Source of the DNA: Circinella minor
Lineage: Eukaryota; Mucoromycota; Mucoromycetes; Mucorales; Lichtheimiaceae
NCBI GenBank assembly: GCA_016758965.1
Contig: JAEPRB010000008.1
Coordinates: 340,157 to 404,156, forward strand
DNA: 64,000 nucleotides
Direction of reading: 5' to 3'
The first letter of the stretch is position 1. Each line of letters starts with the position of its first letter. The translations under genes and the position numbers were made by a program. Of the stretch, positions 36,026 through 47,395 are shown in pieces. The notes under the pieces were generated by a model. The model saw only the letters and a list, made by a program, of their open reading frames with translations, ran no database searches and was not told the origin of the DNA.

Positions 36026-37479
36026 TAGTTGTTAGATATACAGTCGTGTCATCTACCTTGTCTCTTGTGGCTCATAGGATCGTCATACGCTAAGATCAAT
36101 TCAACCAGAATATCTATATATGAGATCAAGGTATGATAAAATAATATGAATATTGTTTTCTTGGGTAAAAAAAATCACTTGTCACCTGAAATAGCATCAT
36201 AAAAAACAATTGATATAATGGAAAGTTTCATTAAAAAAGAGTGCATTACTCACCTTGATGACATACAGTTGTCACATAAACATTTAAAGATGGTTCATAA
36301 TTTCAATAAAGGTAATAAGGTATCTATTGAGCAGTAGTCCCTTTGTAAATAAAATGTTCTCGTAGCAACATGAGACACTTCCGAATAAGTTCACACATCA
36401 ATTTAAAAATAGGAATAAAAAGACTTACCGTCATTTGTTTACTGTATTGGTTTCAAAAAATAAATACGTGGCGCTCTTCTTTTAAAAATCCAAACTTGTT
36501 GAAGATAGTAGTCACCTTTAACCGTGTTTATTTCGTTTGTTTTCATGTTTGAAGCCTTGTTTTATCATTGATCCATCTTCTGTAGAACATCAAAGACGAT
36601 AAGTTGTACTTATAAAAATTTCTTCATTCGTGTATCTATAAACATAAATGACAATAATAAGTAAAATATTGTCTCGAAATAAAAATAATCAATTATGCTT
36701 CTGTTTTTTTTTTCTTTTTCTCTTTCTCTCCACATCATTACCTTCAACGTTGTAGTGCTTGGCTCGATACGTTCGTTCTCTTGGTCGTACCATAAGTTTT
36801 ACGAGTTGTTGAATTTTTTTTTAAAAAAAATTCACGATCTTCATTCCTCTAGCCACTGTTTGGTTTGGTTCTAATTAAAGTTTGAAATGTATGCGCGGTT
36901 AAAAAAAATTTCATGCACAACTGCACCCATATAGCCCAGTAAGTAGTACAGGTTCAGTATTAAAACTCATTTTGACAGGTTGGAAAAACCTTCACAAAAT
37001 CTAATTATGGGCGACCGTCAACGGTAAAACAGATGAGAAGTTCGCCATTGAATATATGAGACACAGCGTGTCGTATTAAGGTAAAGTGGATAAAACCAGC
37101 AAGATTCGAATAAGGCCATAATTGTCGCGCTTGAAGGTCCACGGGTGGTAAATTTATGCACTCACAGTTCTAAATGAATGCAGAAAAGCCAAACAGCTAC
37201 AGTAAAGATAAAAAGTTATAGACAAAATTAGCAACACAATAGACGGTCATTGTAGTTTAAAATACGATAAAGTAAATATTCTGAAGAACTGTACCTTTTG
37301 AATATTTTACATTACTTATTGTCTGTTGAATGCTGTTAGTCATTTGACTAAATGGCGAGAGACAAAAAAGTGATAGTTTAAAGAAAGTAAGAAGATAATA
37401 AATAATAGAAGTAAAGTGAAAAAAAGAGGTAAAAAGAACATAAAAAGGGATATAAAAAATTAAAATTACAAGTAACTTT
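36026..37479. other. AT-rich intergenic, no gene seen
   Basis: There are fragmentary coding-like words but no frame that can be followed. The 36990-37160 stretch is less AT-rich than its surroundings and contains several interrupted frames, perhaps an old transposon piece. Confidence 0.3.
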
Positions 37480-37880
37480 AAGTACATTTCAGAAAAAAAA
37501 AAGAAGAGTACCAGTTCTTTTTTTTTTTTGAATGTTGGGAGAAAAGAGAAAGTGAAAAAAATAAGGTCAAAGGAAAAAAAAAAAAGGAAGAAGAGTAGTA
37601 AATACTCACTCCACTTCCTTTTTCTTATTGTTGATAAGAAAAGGTGAAAAAAAAGAATGTGAAAGAAAAAAAAAGGTAAAGTAACTGAAAATAAATGTCA
37701 AGAAAAAAAGTGTAAAAAGGAATGTCAAAAGAAAAGAAAGTAATACTTCTTTTTTTTTGAATGTTGGGAGGAAAGAGAAAGTGCAAAAAGAAATGTAGAA
37801 AGGAAAAAGAAAGAAAGGTTCATGTCAAAAAAAAAAGAATAGTTGGTAGGAAAGAGAAAGAGCAAAAAAGAAATGACTTG
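37480..37880. repeat. Purine-rich tract with diverged repeats
   Basis: The plus strand is almost entirely A and G for about 400 bp, broken by poly-T runs. Three related copies of a GAATGTTGGGAGGAAAGAGA-like word followed by AAGTGCAAAAAG occur near 37532, 37760 and 37840. Confidence 0.6.
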
Positions 37881-38467
37881 GTAACAATTTTTAATAGAAC
37901 TGGTTACTGTATTATGCTGTAAGAGGCTCTGAACGGTGATCTACACCAGATAAATCCGCAGCATGCTATTACCATATTTATTATCATGTGAAATTGGGAA
38001 CCGTGTCAGAAGAAAAAAAAACTATCAAGATATTTAAGAACTATAGATTGCCACATTCCATGTCAAAGTAAGATTAGTGTGTGACATTATTTTGCCATGA
38101 CAATAGGGTGCTTAACAACATTTTATTTAATATAGGAACAAACACGCTTTTTTTTTATATGTAGTCATAGCAGTATGCTGTCGCGTAAAAAATTGTGAAA
38201 AAAATAACAAATGTAACTTTTTTTAATGCGTCAGGGTATATCAATGGACATGAGTGTAATATCTTTCTATTAGGTGGGAAACCCAACAACGGCGGGAATA
38301 TGTGGTATTGGATACAAAAAGGGTGAGTGATACTTGTAAAAAATATATAGAGTCTCTTTTATATTTGAAGAATATGTTTTTGTGTAAATTATTAACAAGA
38401 CCTATACATTTGTTCCAAGAAATTCAAAGTGGAATGAAGCATACGTCAGTATATGTATACTCAACCC
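37881..38467. other. Flank of the CATG element, no gene seen
   Basis: AT-rich. A plus-strand frame starting at 38302 has no domain and runs into the element terminus. Confidence 0.3.
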
Positions 38468-40195
38468 CATGGGAAATTTTCGCGAGGTCCGCGAGGTTCG
38501 CGAGATTCGCGAGGGCTAGTGTAACAATTATGAGGGAAAAAATTATTTGGAACTTTGTGTAATGCTGATTAAATATAAAGCCGAGATTCGCGAGGTTCGC
38601 GAGGGTGCTAAGTGTAACAATAATCAGCAAAATGGTCTTTATTTGGAAATTTGTGAAAGGTTGACTTACTGTAGCTATGAACAAATATAAATTGATATTC
38701 GAAAGCTGGTCTTTTTTTCTTCTGTACTTACTCTCTCTCCTTTTATTCTTTTTTTTTTGTTTACTTTAAACATCATGAATGTTTCCAAGAGTAATATCAT
38801 CAGTTATCATCAGGATTCATAAGACCTGAGTAGCCCAGTATATTCTTACACCCAGTCTAACAAACTTCTCCCTTGCACTTGTTTTACGGTCATAGGTGGG
38901 CTCTATATTTCGGGCGCACTCCCATGCCATACTCTGTCATCTGCAGATTTGTATAAAGCTTTACTAAACATAATTATCGTCGATCCTTATTAAGATATCA
39001 AAAAGTGAGTATATTTTATTAAAATATATTGTAGACTGTAAATGAAAATGTACCATTATAAGCATGCTTGAAGAATAACATTAGTTGACCAAATTTGAAA
39101 GCTGGCCTACCATGACGCACTCTAATGGGGAGTATCGGCTTTACTAATGTGTTCAGTTCTCGTGCCGTTCCAGGTATTAGTTTTGAATAAATGTTTTGCA
39201 CCTCGAATACTGGGATTTAGTATGCTATTTACCCCTCGATTGTTATTAAATAGACTCTCTCAATATTTTTGAAAATAACGTAAAGTTTTGTATAGTATAA
39301 TAACATTCGATGGTTGTATGGTGCCAATCCTATAGTTCAAGTACTTATATGTTTTTTTGAAGACCTTTTACAAACATTGGTAGGTATGCTAAAATAAATG
39401 TATAGTTGTTGGTGATGTATTAATGTACTAATTGCACGTTCAGCGGAACGGGTGTTATAGAATTTTGGTGGTCTAGTTTCAAACATAGATCATGGATGTG
39501 TCGATGCTGACGTCGTTCTCATATGGAAATGCAAAGTATGCAGATTTCTATGGTAATGGATCAATTGTTATTTACGGACAGGCTTGGATATTTGATTATT
39601 ATGGATCTACGAATTAATGTTGATAAGATCTTTCTCGTCAAGATTCCATTGAAGAGCTAATGTACATCCGATCACAAAGAGACATGGTCGCATCTACTTC
39701 CCAACAGAAGAATAGTTTTGTTCTACGGGCTGCTCGAATACCAAAGTAGGAACCACCACTGCCTGAAAGAACACGATCAGTCAACAGAACAGATGATACT
39801 AGTTTTTTCGTTCACATCCATTATGAAAGGTATGTTAAAATAGATACAAATATGATCTTCACAACACAACCCTTCCCCCTCCTTTGTAACTTATTCAATA
39901 CGGCAAAGAAGTAAATCAAAAGCCATTGTTCCAATCCACAATCTTTAAATAAAAATCATTTCAATTATTATTTTTATAAATATGCAATTAGTATTTTTGA
40001 CAGTATCAGATATTTGTTTGAATTGTATTTTTTGTATACAACATCTAATAGTAGCTATTTGATATAAATAGACCAATACTTCATTGAGTTACGTTTGGGA
40101 GTACAAATGTCTAAATTAAGAGCCTTCCTGCACTGAGTTATAATCCTATACCGCGAACCTCGCGAACCTCGCGGACCTCGCGAAAATTTCCCATG
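38468..40195. mobile_element. TIR element with 9-bp tandem arrays at its ends and CATG flanks
   Basis: The ends at 38468-38511 and 40152-40195 are inverted copies, identical for 37 bp and then differing once in the next 7. Each reads inward CATG, GGAAATTTT, then three to four copies of a GC-rich 9-mer (CGCGAGGTT with variants). CATG on both sides could be a 4-bp target duplication, leaving an element of 1,720 bp (38472-40191). Next to the left end the array plus spacer is repeated once more (about 38580-38665), with GTGTAAC and ATTTGGAA words in both copies. The interior is AT-rich and carries only short coding-like remnants (for example SIEELMYIRSQRDMVAS, ending at 39748, plus strand). No transposase is recognised, so it is probably non-autonomous. 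It does not match a superfamily I can name. Confidence 0.75.
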
Positions 40196-41839
40196 CGATG
40201 CTTAACTATTCGTTCCTAAATCAGTCTGTTCAACTACTCCTAAAGATACGAATAGCAAGAAAGAATCCTCAGTTTTTCAGCATTGGTATCTTTTTTTTTT
40301 CGAGAAATACATCAAGCCCTGAAGTTCACTCAGCGTTCTAGTTTTGGAAGTGTGGAAAATATTAAAATTGTGAATCGTGCTGCTATATGAGTATTTGCGC
40401 CTGACATTTTTAACGCATCGTCCAGAAAGCTTTAACTATGTATATCAATAATCTCAATAATCTCAATTAACATATGTTAGTTGTATTTTATTTAAATGAG
40501 TTGTACGAATTAGATATTGAAATAGAGTTTAAACCTATTTATTTATGTGTGTATATCATACTTTTCATTCATGGTACGTGTACTTTATACAGTGTTATAA
40601 ATGCAATAAAACATGTAGTATATACTATAAGCTAATATTTCTACTGGTACCATGTATATTATACGTACTCTCTTACAAAAAAAAAATACATATTAATAAT
40701 TAGCAAATGAATGTAATCTTTTCAAGCGCTGTAAAGCATTGTATACAATATCATAAGTTGGTGATATATATCAATGTAGCTTTTTATAATTTTTACAGAA
40801 AATCAAACAGCATTAATAAAACAGATTAAGTACATACCTTTATTACACCCTGTTGATAGGTGTAATTTTTTACGTTCTATATTCTTTTCTGCTAGCTACG
40901 TAGGCTATTTGTTTCTAAACACACGACCATGGTGTTAAGACATAGTAATTAGATATCTGATAATAAAGAATGAGAAAAGTGATAATCAGCTGAGACATTT
41001 ATCGACAACTCTAGTTAATGTTGAAACTAAAAGCAAAAGAAAAAACAAATTAAAAGTGAGATAAATGTGCTATACTATATTAGTATTATTAGGTATTGAT
41101 TGAGTATGCAATACGATAATTATTTTACTGCAGAAAACTACATTTACACCATAGTAGTCGTATGTTGGCGCACTAGTATATCAAGGTAACAAGTTTTCAT
41201 GATTTTTGGCTCCACAAATGTCACAAATAATGATACCAATATCTAATGCGGTTTTCTGGTTATATTAGTAGCATATAATAAACAACAGTAGGTTTTTAGA
41301 ATCTCAGACAAATAGGATCAGCTACTTGTTCCAACGACGTAGTAGATGGGGACGTAATCAAGATTCTAGTCGAAACGACAGGGCAGATACGATATTAACA
41401 GCAATAATAGTTGTGTTTGATACAATGGCTCTAGTTTTTCCCCCTTGATACTATAATGCATCTGTAAATTTATACGTAGCCATCACGATCCGAGTTATAA
41501 ATGTTATACAAAATAATAAAAAAATACCAGAATACATAAGAAGATACTTTTAATAATACATCCATATCAGATACTTTTTTTATCCATTATGGTTATCTGT
41601 ATATGTTACCAACGCAACTGACCATACATCAACAAAAAATGGTATATTCAAATCTTTACATTTGACTTGAAGTTAAAAAATAAACATCGAATTTCATAAC
41701 TTAACTTACTATATTAGAGCCCCAACAACTGAAGATACTGGGCTAAACAGGTACTGGACTACTAAATAATACTTCTTACTATATTATATCATAAGATAAT
41801 ATTTTTATAAAAATAATTATACAAATATATAATAAAGAT
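40196..41839. other. AT-rich intergenic, no gene seen
   Basis: No coding frame of interest. Composition is low-complexity AT throughout. Confidence 0.35.
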
Positions 41840-42294
41840 GCGGATGTCTTCGAACCGACCGCCCTATTGATCCAATTGTATATGTACCAGTTACCTCAAG
41901 GGGCCAACATTGTTTAATTGAATGGCGTATGGACTGGCTTCCTTCATACCCGTTACAAGACTGTCGTTGTGGAGCACTAGCAGCTACTATATAACACTAT
42001 AACACTTGCTCACTTCTGCAGCACCATCTACAAAAACTACCAGATACGTTTGGTCCTTTACCAAACCTAGTTTTACCTCAACAGCCTATAAATCATATTC
42101 TCAACAGGTTACCACGTTCCGAAGTTGGTCTTACTCTTGGTAAATGACAATCCACTTGCCCCGCTTTACTTCGCGTTCTCCGGGAAATTGACAGGCTAAG
42201 TCATCCACCTGACACATATAACTATGTGGAACAACCAGCACCAGAAGAAGCCCTTCAGGCAGCAACAACATTCATATCCCCTCCAAACATATAA
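41840..42294 (+). mobile_element. LINE (non-LTR retrotransposon) 3' end remnant
   Basis: On the plus strand RPIDPIVYVPVTSRGQHCLI continues into EWRMDWLPSYPLQDCRCG, the typical C-terminal region of Mucorales LINE reverse-transcriptase polyproteins (WRMGWLP plus a Cys/His knuckle). After a TAA and a frame change, coding-like sequence resumes (HLQKLPDTFGPLPNLVL...NHILNRLP), passes a TGA near 42147 and ends LREIDRLSHPP...ISPPNI stop. The stops and frameshift show decay. The reverse transcriptase and endonuclease domains are not present in the window, so this is a 5'-truncated copy. Confidence 0.7.
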
Positions 42295-43014
42295 ACACGT
42301 ACTAGTAACTACTCCACCATCCTTACACCATCTTACTATCTAATATATAGTTAACCATTGTCTCATTTCTTCCCGACTACTCCAACCAAACTTTTTTCCC
42401 ATTACGGGTTTTTTTTAGTTATGGTATCAATGCTCTTCAAAACCACTTTTATATTTTTTTCCCTTTGTACCACAAAGAGGCGACTACATGTCTATAGACG
42501 AACGTCACTTAATCTTCCATAATAAATAAGCAAAAAATTTCAACTATAAAGATACGCAATTTTTTTATATATTTTTTGAATGGGGATGATGAATGGTTAC
42601 AGATTGGCCGTGACATTGTAAACTATTTAAATTAACGGTTTTCAAAAATGAAAAAATCGACGATTTGATAAAAAAGACATGAGACGCGAAAAAAGTTGAT
42701 TTTGAAACCCCTAATATGTAAACTGTAATCAATTGCTTTCCATTATAGTGATCTTTAAGGTGAACACTATACTGATTCGTACGACGCTATCCAGACACTT
42801 TACATAATTGTGTTATTTTCCAAACGTACAAAGACATGACAGAACCAATTTTCACGATCACATATAAGATATATTCACAAATAATAAAAATCAACACTTT
42901 ATAGGTAGAGACAAATATTGTATTATTCAGGTTCCAATTCTGATATCAAAATGAAGGCTTATTACAGTTAAAAAATGAAGATGGAAATCAATAATAAATA
43001 AAAGATGCACAAGT
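42295..43014. other. Intergenic between LINE remnant and aminotransferase
   Basis: AT-rich sequence with no supported gene. It includes the 3' UTR side of the aminotransferase. Confidence 0.4.
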
Positions 43015-44946
43015 CTAGTTGACAACGACCGACCAAGGATGTTCAATTTCACCGTATTGGATATCCATCATGGTATCGTTGACACGCTTGGTAATAGGAC
43101 CAGCCTGGGCGGTAGGGTCGCTGGGATCAAGAGGAATATGAAGATCCTATTTTTTTAAAAAAAAAGAATAAAGTGTCAATAACGTCAATAAATAGAAGAA
43201 AGAAAGATATATATATACAACTCTTCAATATATATTAATATAAATTTACCTCTCCGTTATACTCAATGGTCTTGACGGGAGTGACAATACATGCGGTACC
43301 GGCACCAAAGACTTCAAGGACACGCTTTTCTCTAACAGCGTCACGGAGTTGTGGCATATTCATATAACGCTCAGTGACCTTGAATTCACCCCAAGAGCGG
43401 GCAAGGGATAAGATGGAATCACGAGTGACACCGGGAAGAATAGAACCATCCAATGGTGGAGTGGCCAATTCAGTTTCACCTTGTTCGTTCTTCCACAAAA
43501 CGAACAAGTTCATGGCACCAACTTCAGTCAATTGATCATTTTCTACAACAATATTATATTAAGATCGCGTTACATATATTTATTTAAAAAGAAGCCTCGC
43601 ATCCTATTATTTTTTTCATTGATTGATCCCAAAAAAAAACCATAAAAGAATTATTTCCTTACCACCAAACAACCACAAGTTTTGTTGATAACCCTGCTTT
43701 GATGCAAGCAATTGGGGCAAAAGACCTAATAATTATTGATTATCCTTATCATCGTTAATAATTGTGAGTCATTCATTGTCGGGTTACGAGGCCGGGTGAA
43801 TATTTTACCTGGAGCATAGTTGCCACCAATCTTTGAGTCACCAGTACCACGGGGCCATGCACGGACATACTCATTTGTGGCTTTAAGAGAGACGGCAGAG
43901 AATCCAGTAGGATAGTATGGACCAACAGGGCTACCAATAACGAAAAGCATAGCACGATTAGAAGCAGCAACACCAAGGGATTCTTGAGTACCAATCATGG
44001 TGGGACGCAAGTAAAGCGAGTAACCCCGGCCTTCGGGGATCCAACGTTTATCAATTTTGAGATACTCGCCGATCACCTTAAGTAATTCATCACCATCAAA
44101 TTGCTATTATATAGGGTATATTATTATTAGTTTACTTTCTTGACCACTAATACCATTCATTCATATATTCAATTATTCAATTATCTCAATCATAACAATA
44201 ATATATAATTTATATTTACAGGAAGAGCAATACGAGCAGTAGATCGGTTCATTCTTGCCATGTTCATATCAGGACGGAATAAACGGATCTTGCCTTGTTT
44301 ATCCTTATATGCCTTCATACCTTCAAAACACTATACATATAAAACGCAAATAATTTTTAATATGCTTGTTGTCAAATAAAAACAAACCTCTCATATATAA
44401 CAATTTCTCCCATAATTTCATCCTCACATTGACAACCACCCAAATTATCAGTTTATTACCTCGGAAGCATAATGGAAAACGACAGCACTAGGATCAAGGC
44501 AAATCTTATCATATGGGCGAACTTCAGGAGCATCCCAACCTTTATTTTCAGCCCATTCGGCGGTAATCCTAAATAGATATGCATATATGAGTAAATGAAT
44601 TTAATGGTATCCATTTCTCTTTCAACCTTACATGTGGTCGGAAAATGTTCTACCAAAGATCAAATCTTTGTTAGCAACCAATGCCTTGGGGTTTTCAGTC
44701 TTTGTGACACGTAAAAGATCAGCCTATTAAGAGAAAAAATAAATGGTTGTCAATAATTCACACTGCTAGTTGAGACAGGAGAGGACTTTACAATCACTAT
44801 ACATAAAAAAAAAGATCCAGAGAAGGTTTTGCAATGTTGAATCATAAACTTTTTTTTACCTTCAAACCAGCGGTAGCAGTGCTATTCCATCTCTTAGCGG
44901 GTTGAGCAAGGCGTTGACCAAGGAATCGAGCACGAAGAAATGGCAT
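43015..44946 (-). CDS. BAT1: Branched-chain amino acid aminotransferase, mitochondrial type
   Basis: Eight exons from ATG 44946 to TAG 43015-43017, about 385 residues. The N-terminus [20 protein letters not shown] is Arg-rich, lacks acidic residues and looks like a cleavable mitochondrial presequence. Class IV PLP fold motifs are in order: [52 protein letters not shown], the PLP lysine in [11 protein letters not shown], and [19 protein letters not shown] with [16 protein letters not shown]. The enzyme exchanges amino groups between Leu, Ile or Val and 2-oxoglutarate, the last step of synthesis and first of breakdown. Length and motif spacing are normal. The symbol follows yeast nomenclature for the mitochondrial paralogue; whether this genome has a cytosolic BAT2 is unknown. 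No other pathway gene is adjacent. Confidence 0.95.
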
Positions 44947-45601
44947 GGTGAAATAAGTAAAGAAAAAAGAAAAAAAAAAGTTTGAAAGGACTCAAAATTC
45001 CAATAAAAATAAGATTCGGAGATTGTTTGAATTTTCCCACAATATCCGAACTACAGTGTTGCCAAAAGCATCTAATTTTCCTGGACACGTGATCTAAAAA
45101 AAATCGCGGATGTACATTTGTTTCTGAAGATTATTATTAAACATTTATCAAGTAGTAAATATAAAGCATCTCAAGTATTACTATTAATTAGCAACAAACT
45201 CTATAAATTTATAGGTAAAAGTTATATATGTATTATAACTATAACATATATATACTATAAAAAAGTATCTTTAATATTTAAATTTATGTTTTTTCAGGTG
45301 AAATTTGGATTTTTTATGTGATCTGTTATTTTTGCATAAAAAATCACTTCGTCATTTTTTTGTATGAATCTTAACTTTCACTGAAAAAAATGGCACCCCT
45401 TTTTTGTTGATATAACAGTTGTTGATATAAATAACTGTCGCTCAGAAAAGTGACTATGATATTCTGAAAAATGATAAATTTAGCTAACTGTTATGGTATA
45501 AAAAGAAAGAATTTTCAAATCTCATAAAATTGTCCATCACCTCTTTTTTTTTACATTTTTCTTACATATTATTTATTGCTACTTGCCTTTATTATTCAGT
45601 T
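44947..45601. other. Divergent intergenic region
   Basis: It lies between the start of the minus-strand aminotransferase and the plus-strand decayed gene. AT-rich; an apparent 67-codon frame at 45118-45321 has no coding character. Confidence 0.4.
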
Positions 45602-46080
45602 ATGGAGCCTGTGAATATTGATAGCGAGAACAGCGTAGGGGATAGTGACATTGAGGATGCAACGTCGTCAGTCGATTCCATAAATTCATTTAATTCAAAC
45701 GAGTGTGTATCATTTCAAAGTGATCGGTCTGATGCTGATATAATTGAAAATCAAAAGTGGTGTTGTTTTCTACGACATAGGTACTAAATCCAAGACCGGA
45801 AACATTGGCGGAACGTAAGTATTTGAATAATACGTATAGATGCACACATCTCAATATAATAATATCAAATGTATTTGCTTCTTTTTTTTATGTGATTTTT
45901 GTATCAGGACGAGAACGAGGTAGAGAATATTTGAGAGAAATTTTCCCCGATAATCGCAAAGTAGCAAGAAGACGTAACAGAGCTGTTATACGTAAATGTA
46001 AACTTCAAACTATTCTAGAAAATTCTTATTTGACAGGTACAAGGGAGCTACCACCAGCTGGCACGCCGGATATGTTGGTA

Positions 46081-47395
46081 TGTTGAAATCATTTGCTTTA
46101 TTAATGACGAAATTAATTGAACACAAGCTGATTTCAGCTTATTGCTCTCGTCAGCTCACAAAGAGGTGTACTGAAAAGACTGCCGGACAACAGGAAAATG
46201 TGTAGGTGCAACAACGGTAAATGGGGGGGTGCAAAAATAAAAGAAAGAAGATAGGGTTCAGTTATAATAACTAAGAGAGGTTTAATAGCATCTATGCTAA
46301 ATGGAAGGGTTGATAAACTATGATGTTAGATAAAAGAGCGAGAGTCACTTGGGGGGTTGGTGCTGTAGGTTCAAGGCGGGCGACACCTTGGTATTATAGA
46401 ATTTGGACCTTGAGTGTTTGTTACAATTTACGAAGACTTGACATGACATGATCAAAGTCTGCTTGACTGATCTATCCTTGTGAATTGAAAAGGCTTGCTT
46501 TTTTACCAATACGTAAAGGTAAAAGGTTGTGCTGCAATGGCGCGCAGGCATCGAGTTCGATGACATTGCTTGGAAATAGTATCTTGTTCGGGAGTGGAAC
46601 ATTTTTTATACTTTGGATCTTTAAGATTATCATGGTGAGTATGGTCAAAATCTTTGAAAATGGGAATCTTGGCAGTTTGTATAATGGATATGATTTCTGG
46701 TAAGTAGTGGTGGTGTACCAGTAGACTAATAATGTTTCTACCGGGGAAAGAGATATCTAAAATATGTGAGGTATTGATGTTCAAGTGAGGAAGTAGTTTG
46801 GGTGTTTCCTGTCTTGTAGTACGTTGTTGAATTTTGGTTGGCTGGTTGGAAAGTAAAAGAAATTACTTGCTTTAGTAGTGTTTGGTCACACATTATTTAT
46901 GCTGGCAGGGTTACTATCGATTACGTACTTATCGAAGTTTTTTGTTGGGTGGTTCATGATGGAGATTAAGCGTTGATTGCTTTTGGCGAGGTTTTATTGA
47001 TGGTGACTTTGATGATGTCAGTTGTGATGGTGACAATGTCAATGAGGTTTGTGGCAAAGTAGCTTTTCGTATGTCCCATGCAGTTGATATGGGTGAGAGA
47101 GACATTGAGAACACGGAATGAGTGCTCAAAAATGGTAGTGGTTAGGTCGTTTTTTTTAAGAGCTGTTTCAAGTTCCTTGACTTTGGCTCGCAAGGATTCA
47201 CAGAGCTTGTTAACATGATCAAATTGCTGACGGTAGTACTGTTCATCATCTTTGGTCTGGCGAAGAAGATTCTTAGGGGACAGACAGAACGAATCCGCTG
47301 CCTTCCGAACTTCCTCTGTGGTAGTGTTTCGTAATGGTTTTGGCTGTATGCTAAACACTTTCCAAGAAAAGTGTTTTAAAAGCGGAAAAGGACCC
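46081..47395 (-). mobile_element. 1.3-kb insertion with 12-bp target-site duplication
   Basis: The 12-mer GATATGTTGGTA occurs at 46069-46080 and again at 47396-47407, exactly flanking 1,315 bp that interrupt the plus-strand host gene. Removing the insertion restores one continuous copy of the host sequence. The insertion has no terminal inverted repeat. On its minus strand it codes for a coiled-coil protein from 47358 (FCLSPKNLLRQTKDDEQYY, VNKLCESLRAKVKELETAL), then, past stops, TPKLLPHLNINTSHILDISF and KIPIFKDFDHTHHD. A long, exact duplication without TIRs fits a retroposed (LINE-type) insertion, with the coding parts perhaps from its first ORF. That classification is inferred. Confidence 0.75.
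46966..47358 (-). CDS. Coiled-coil ORF of the inserted element
   Basis: An open frame of 130 codons starts 37 bp inside the insertion. The first half is helical and charged (EEVRKAADSF...QFDHVNKLCESLRAKVKELE) and resembles a coiled-coil oligomerisation region as seen in LINE ORF1 proteins. The second half is Thr/Ile-rich. An overlapping frame (47129-46929) ends in a basic SIKPRQKQSTLNLHHE stretch and could be the true continuation after a frameshift. Further coding-like sequence continues to about 46345 with stops between. It is probably non-functional. Confidence 0.4.
   Translation of the reverse strand: MFSIQPKPLRNTTTEEVRKAADSFCLSPKNLLRQTKDDEQYYRQQFDHVNKLCESLRAKVKELETALKKNDLTTTIFEHSFRVLNVSLTHINCMGHTKSYFATNLIDIVTITTDIIKVTINKTSPKAINA

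Noticed and set aside
35402..36093. Two long plus-strand frames of 165-201 codons
   Set aside because: They translate minisatellite units; lack of stops is a property of the repeat.
38302..38684. Frames encoding ARFARFAR- or LANLANLA-type repeats
   Set aside because: They are translations of the 9-bp terminal arrays of the TIR element, not genes.
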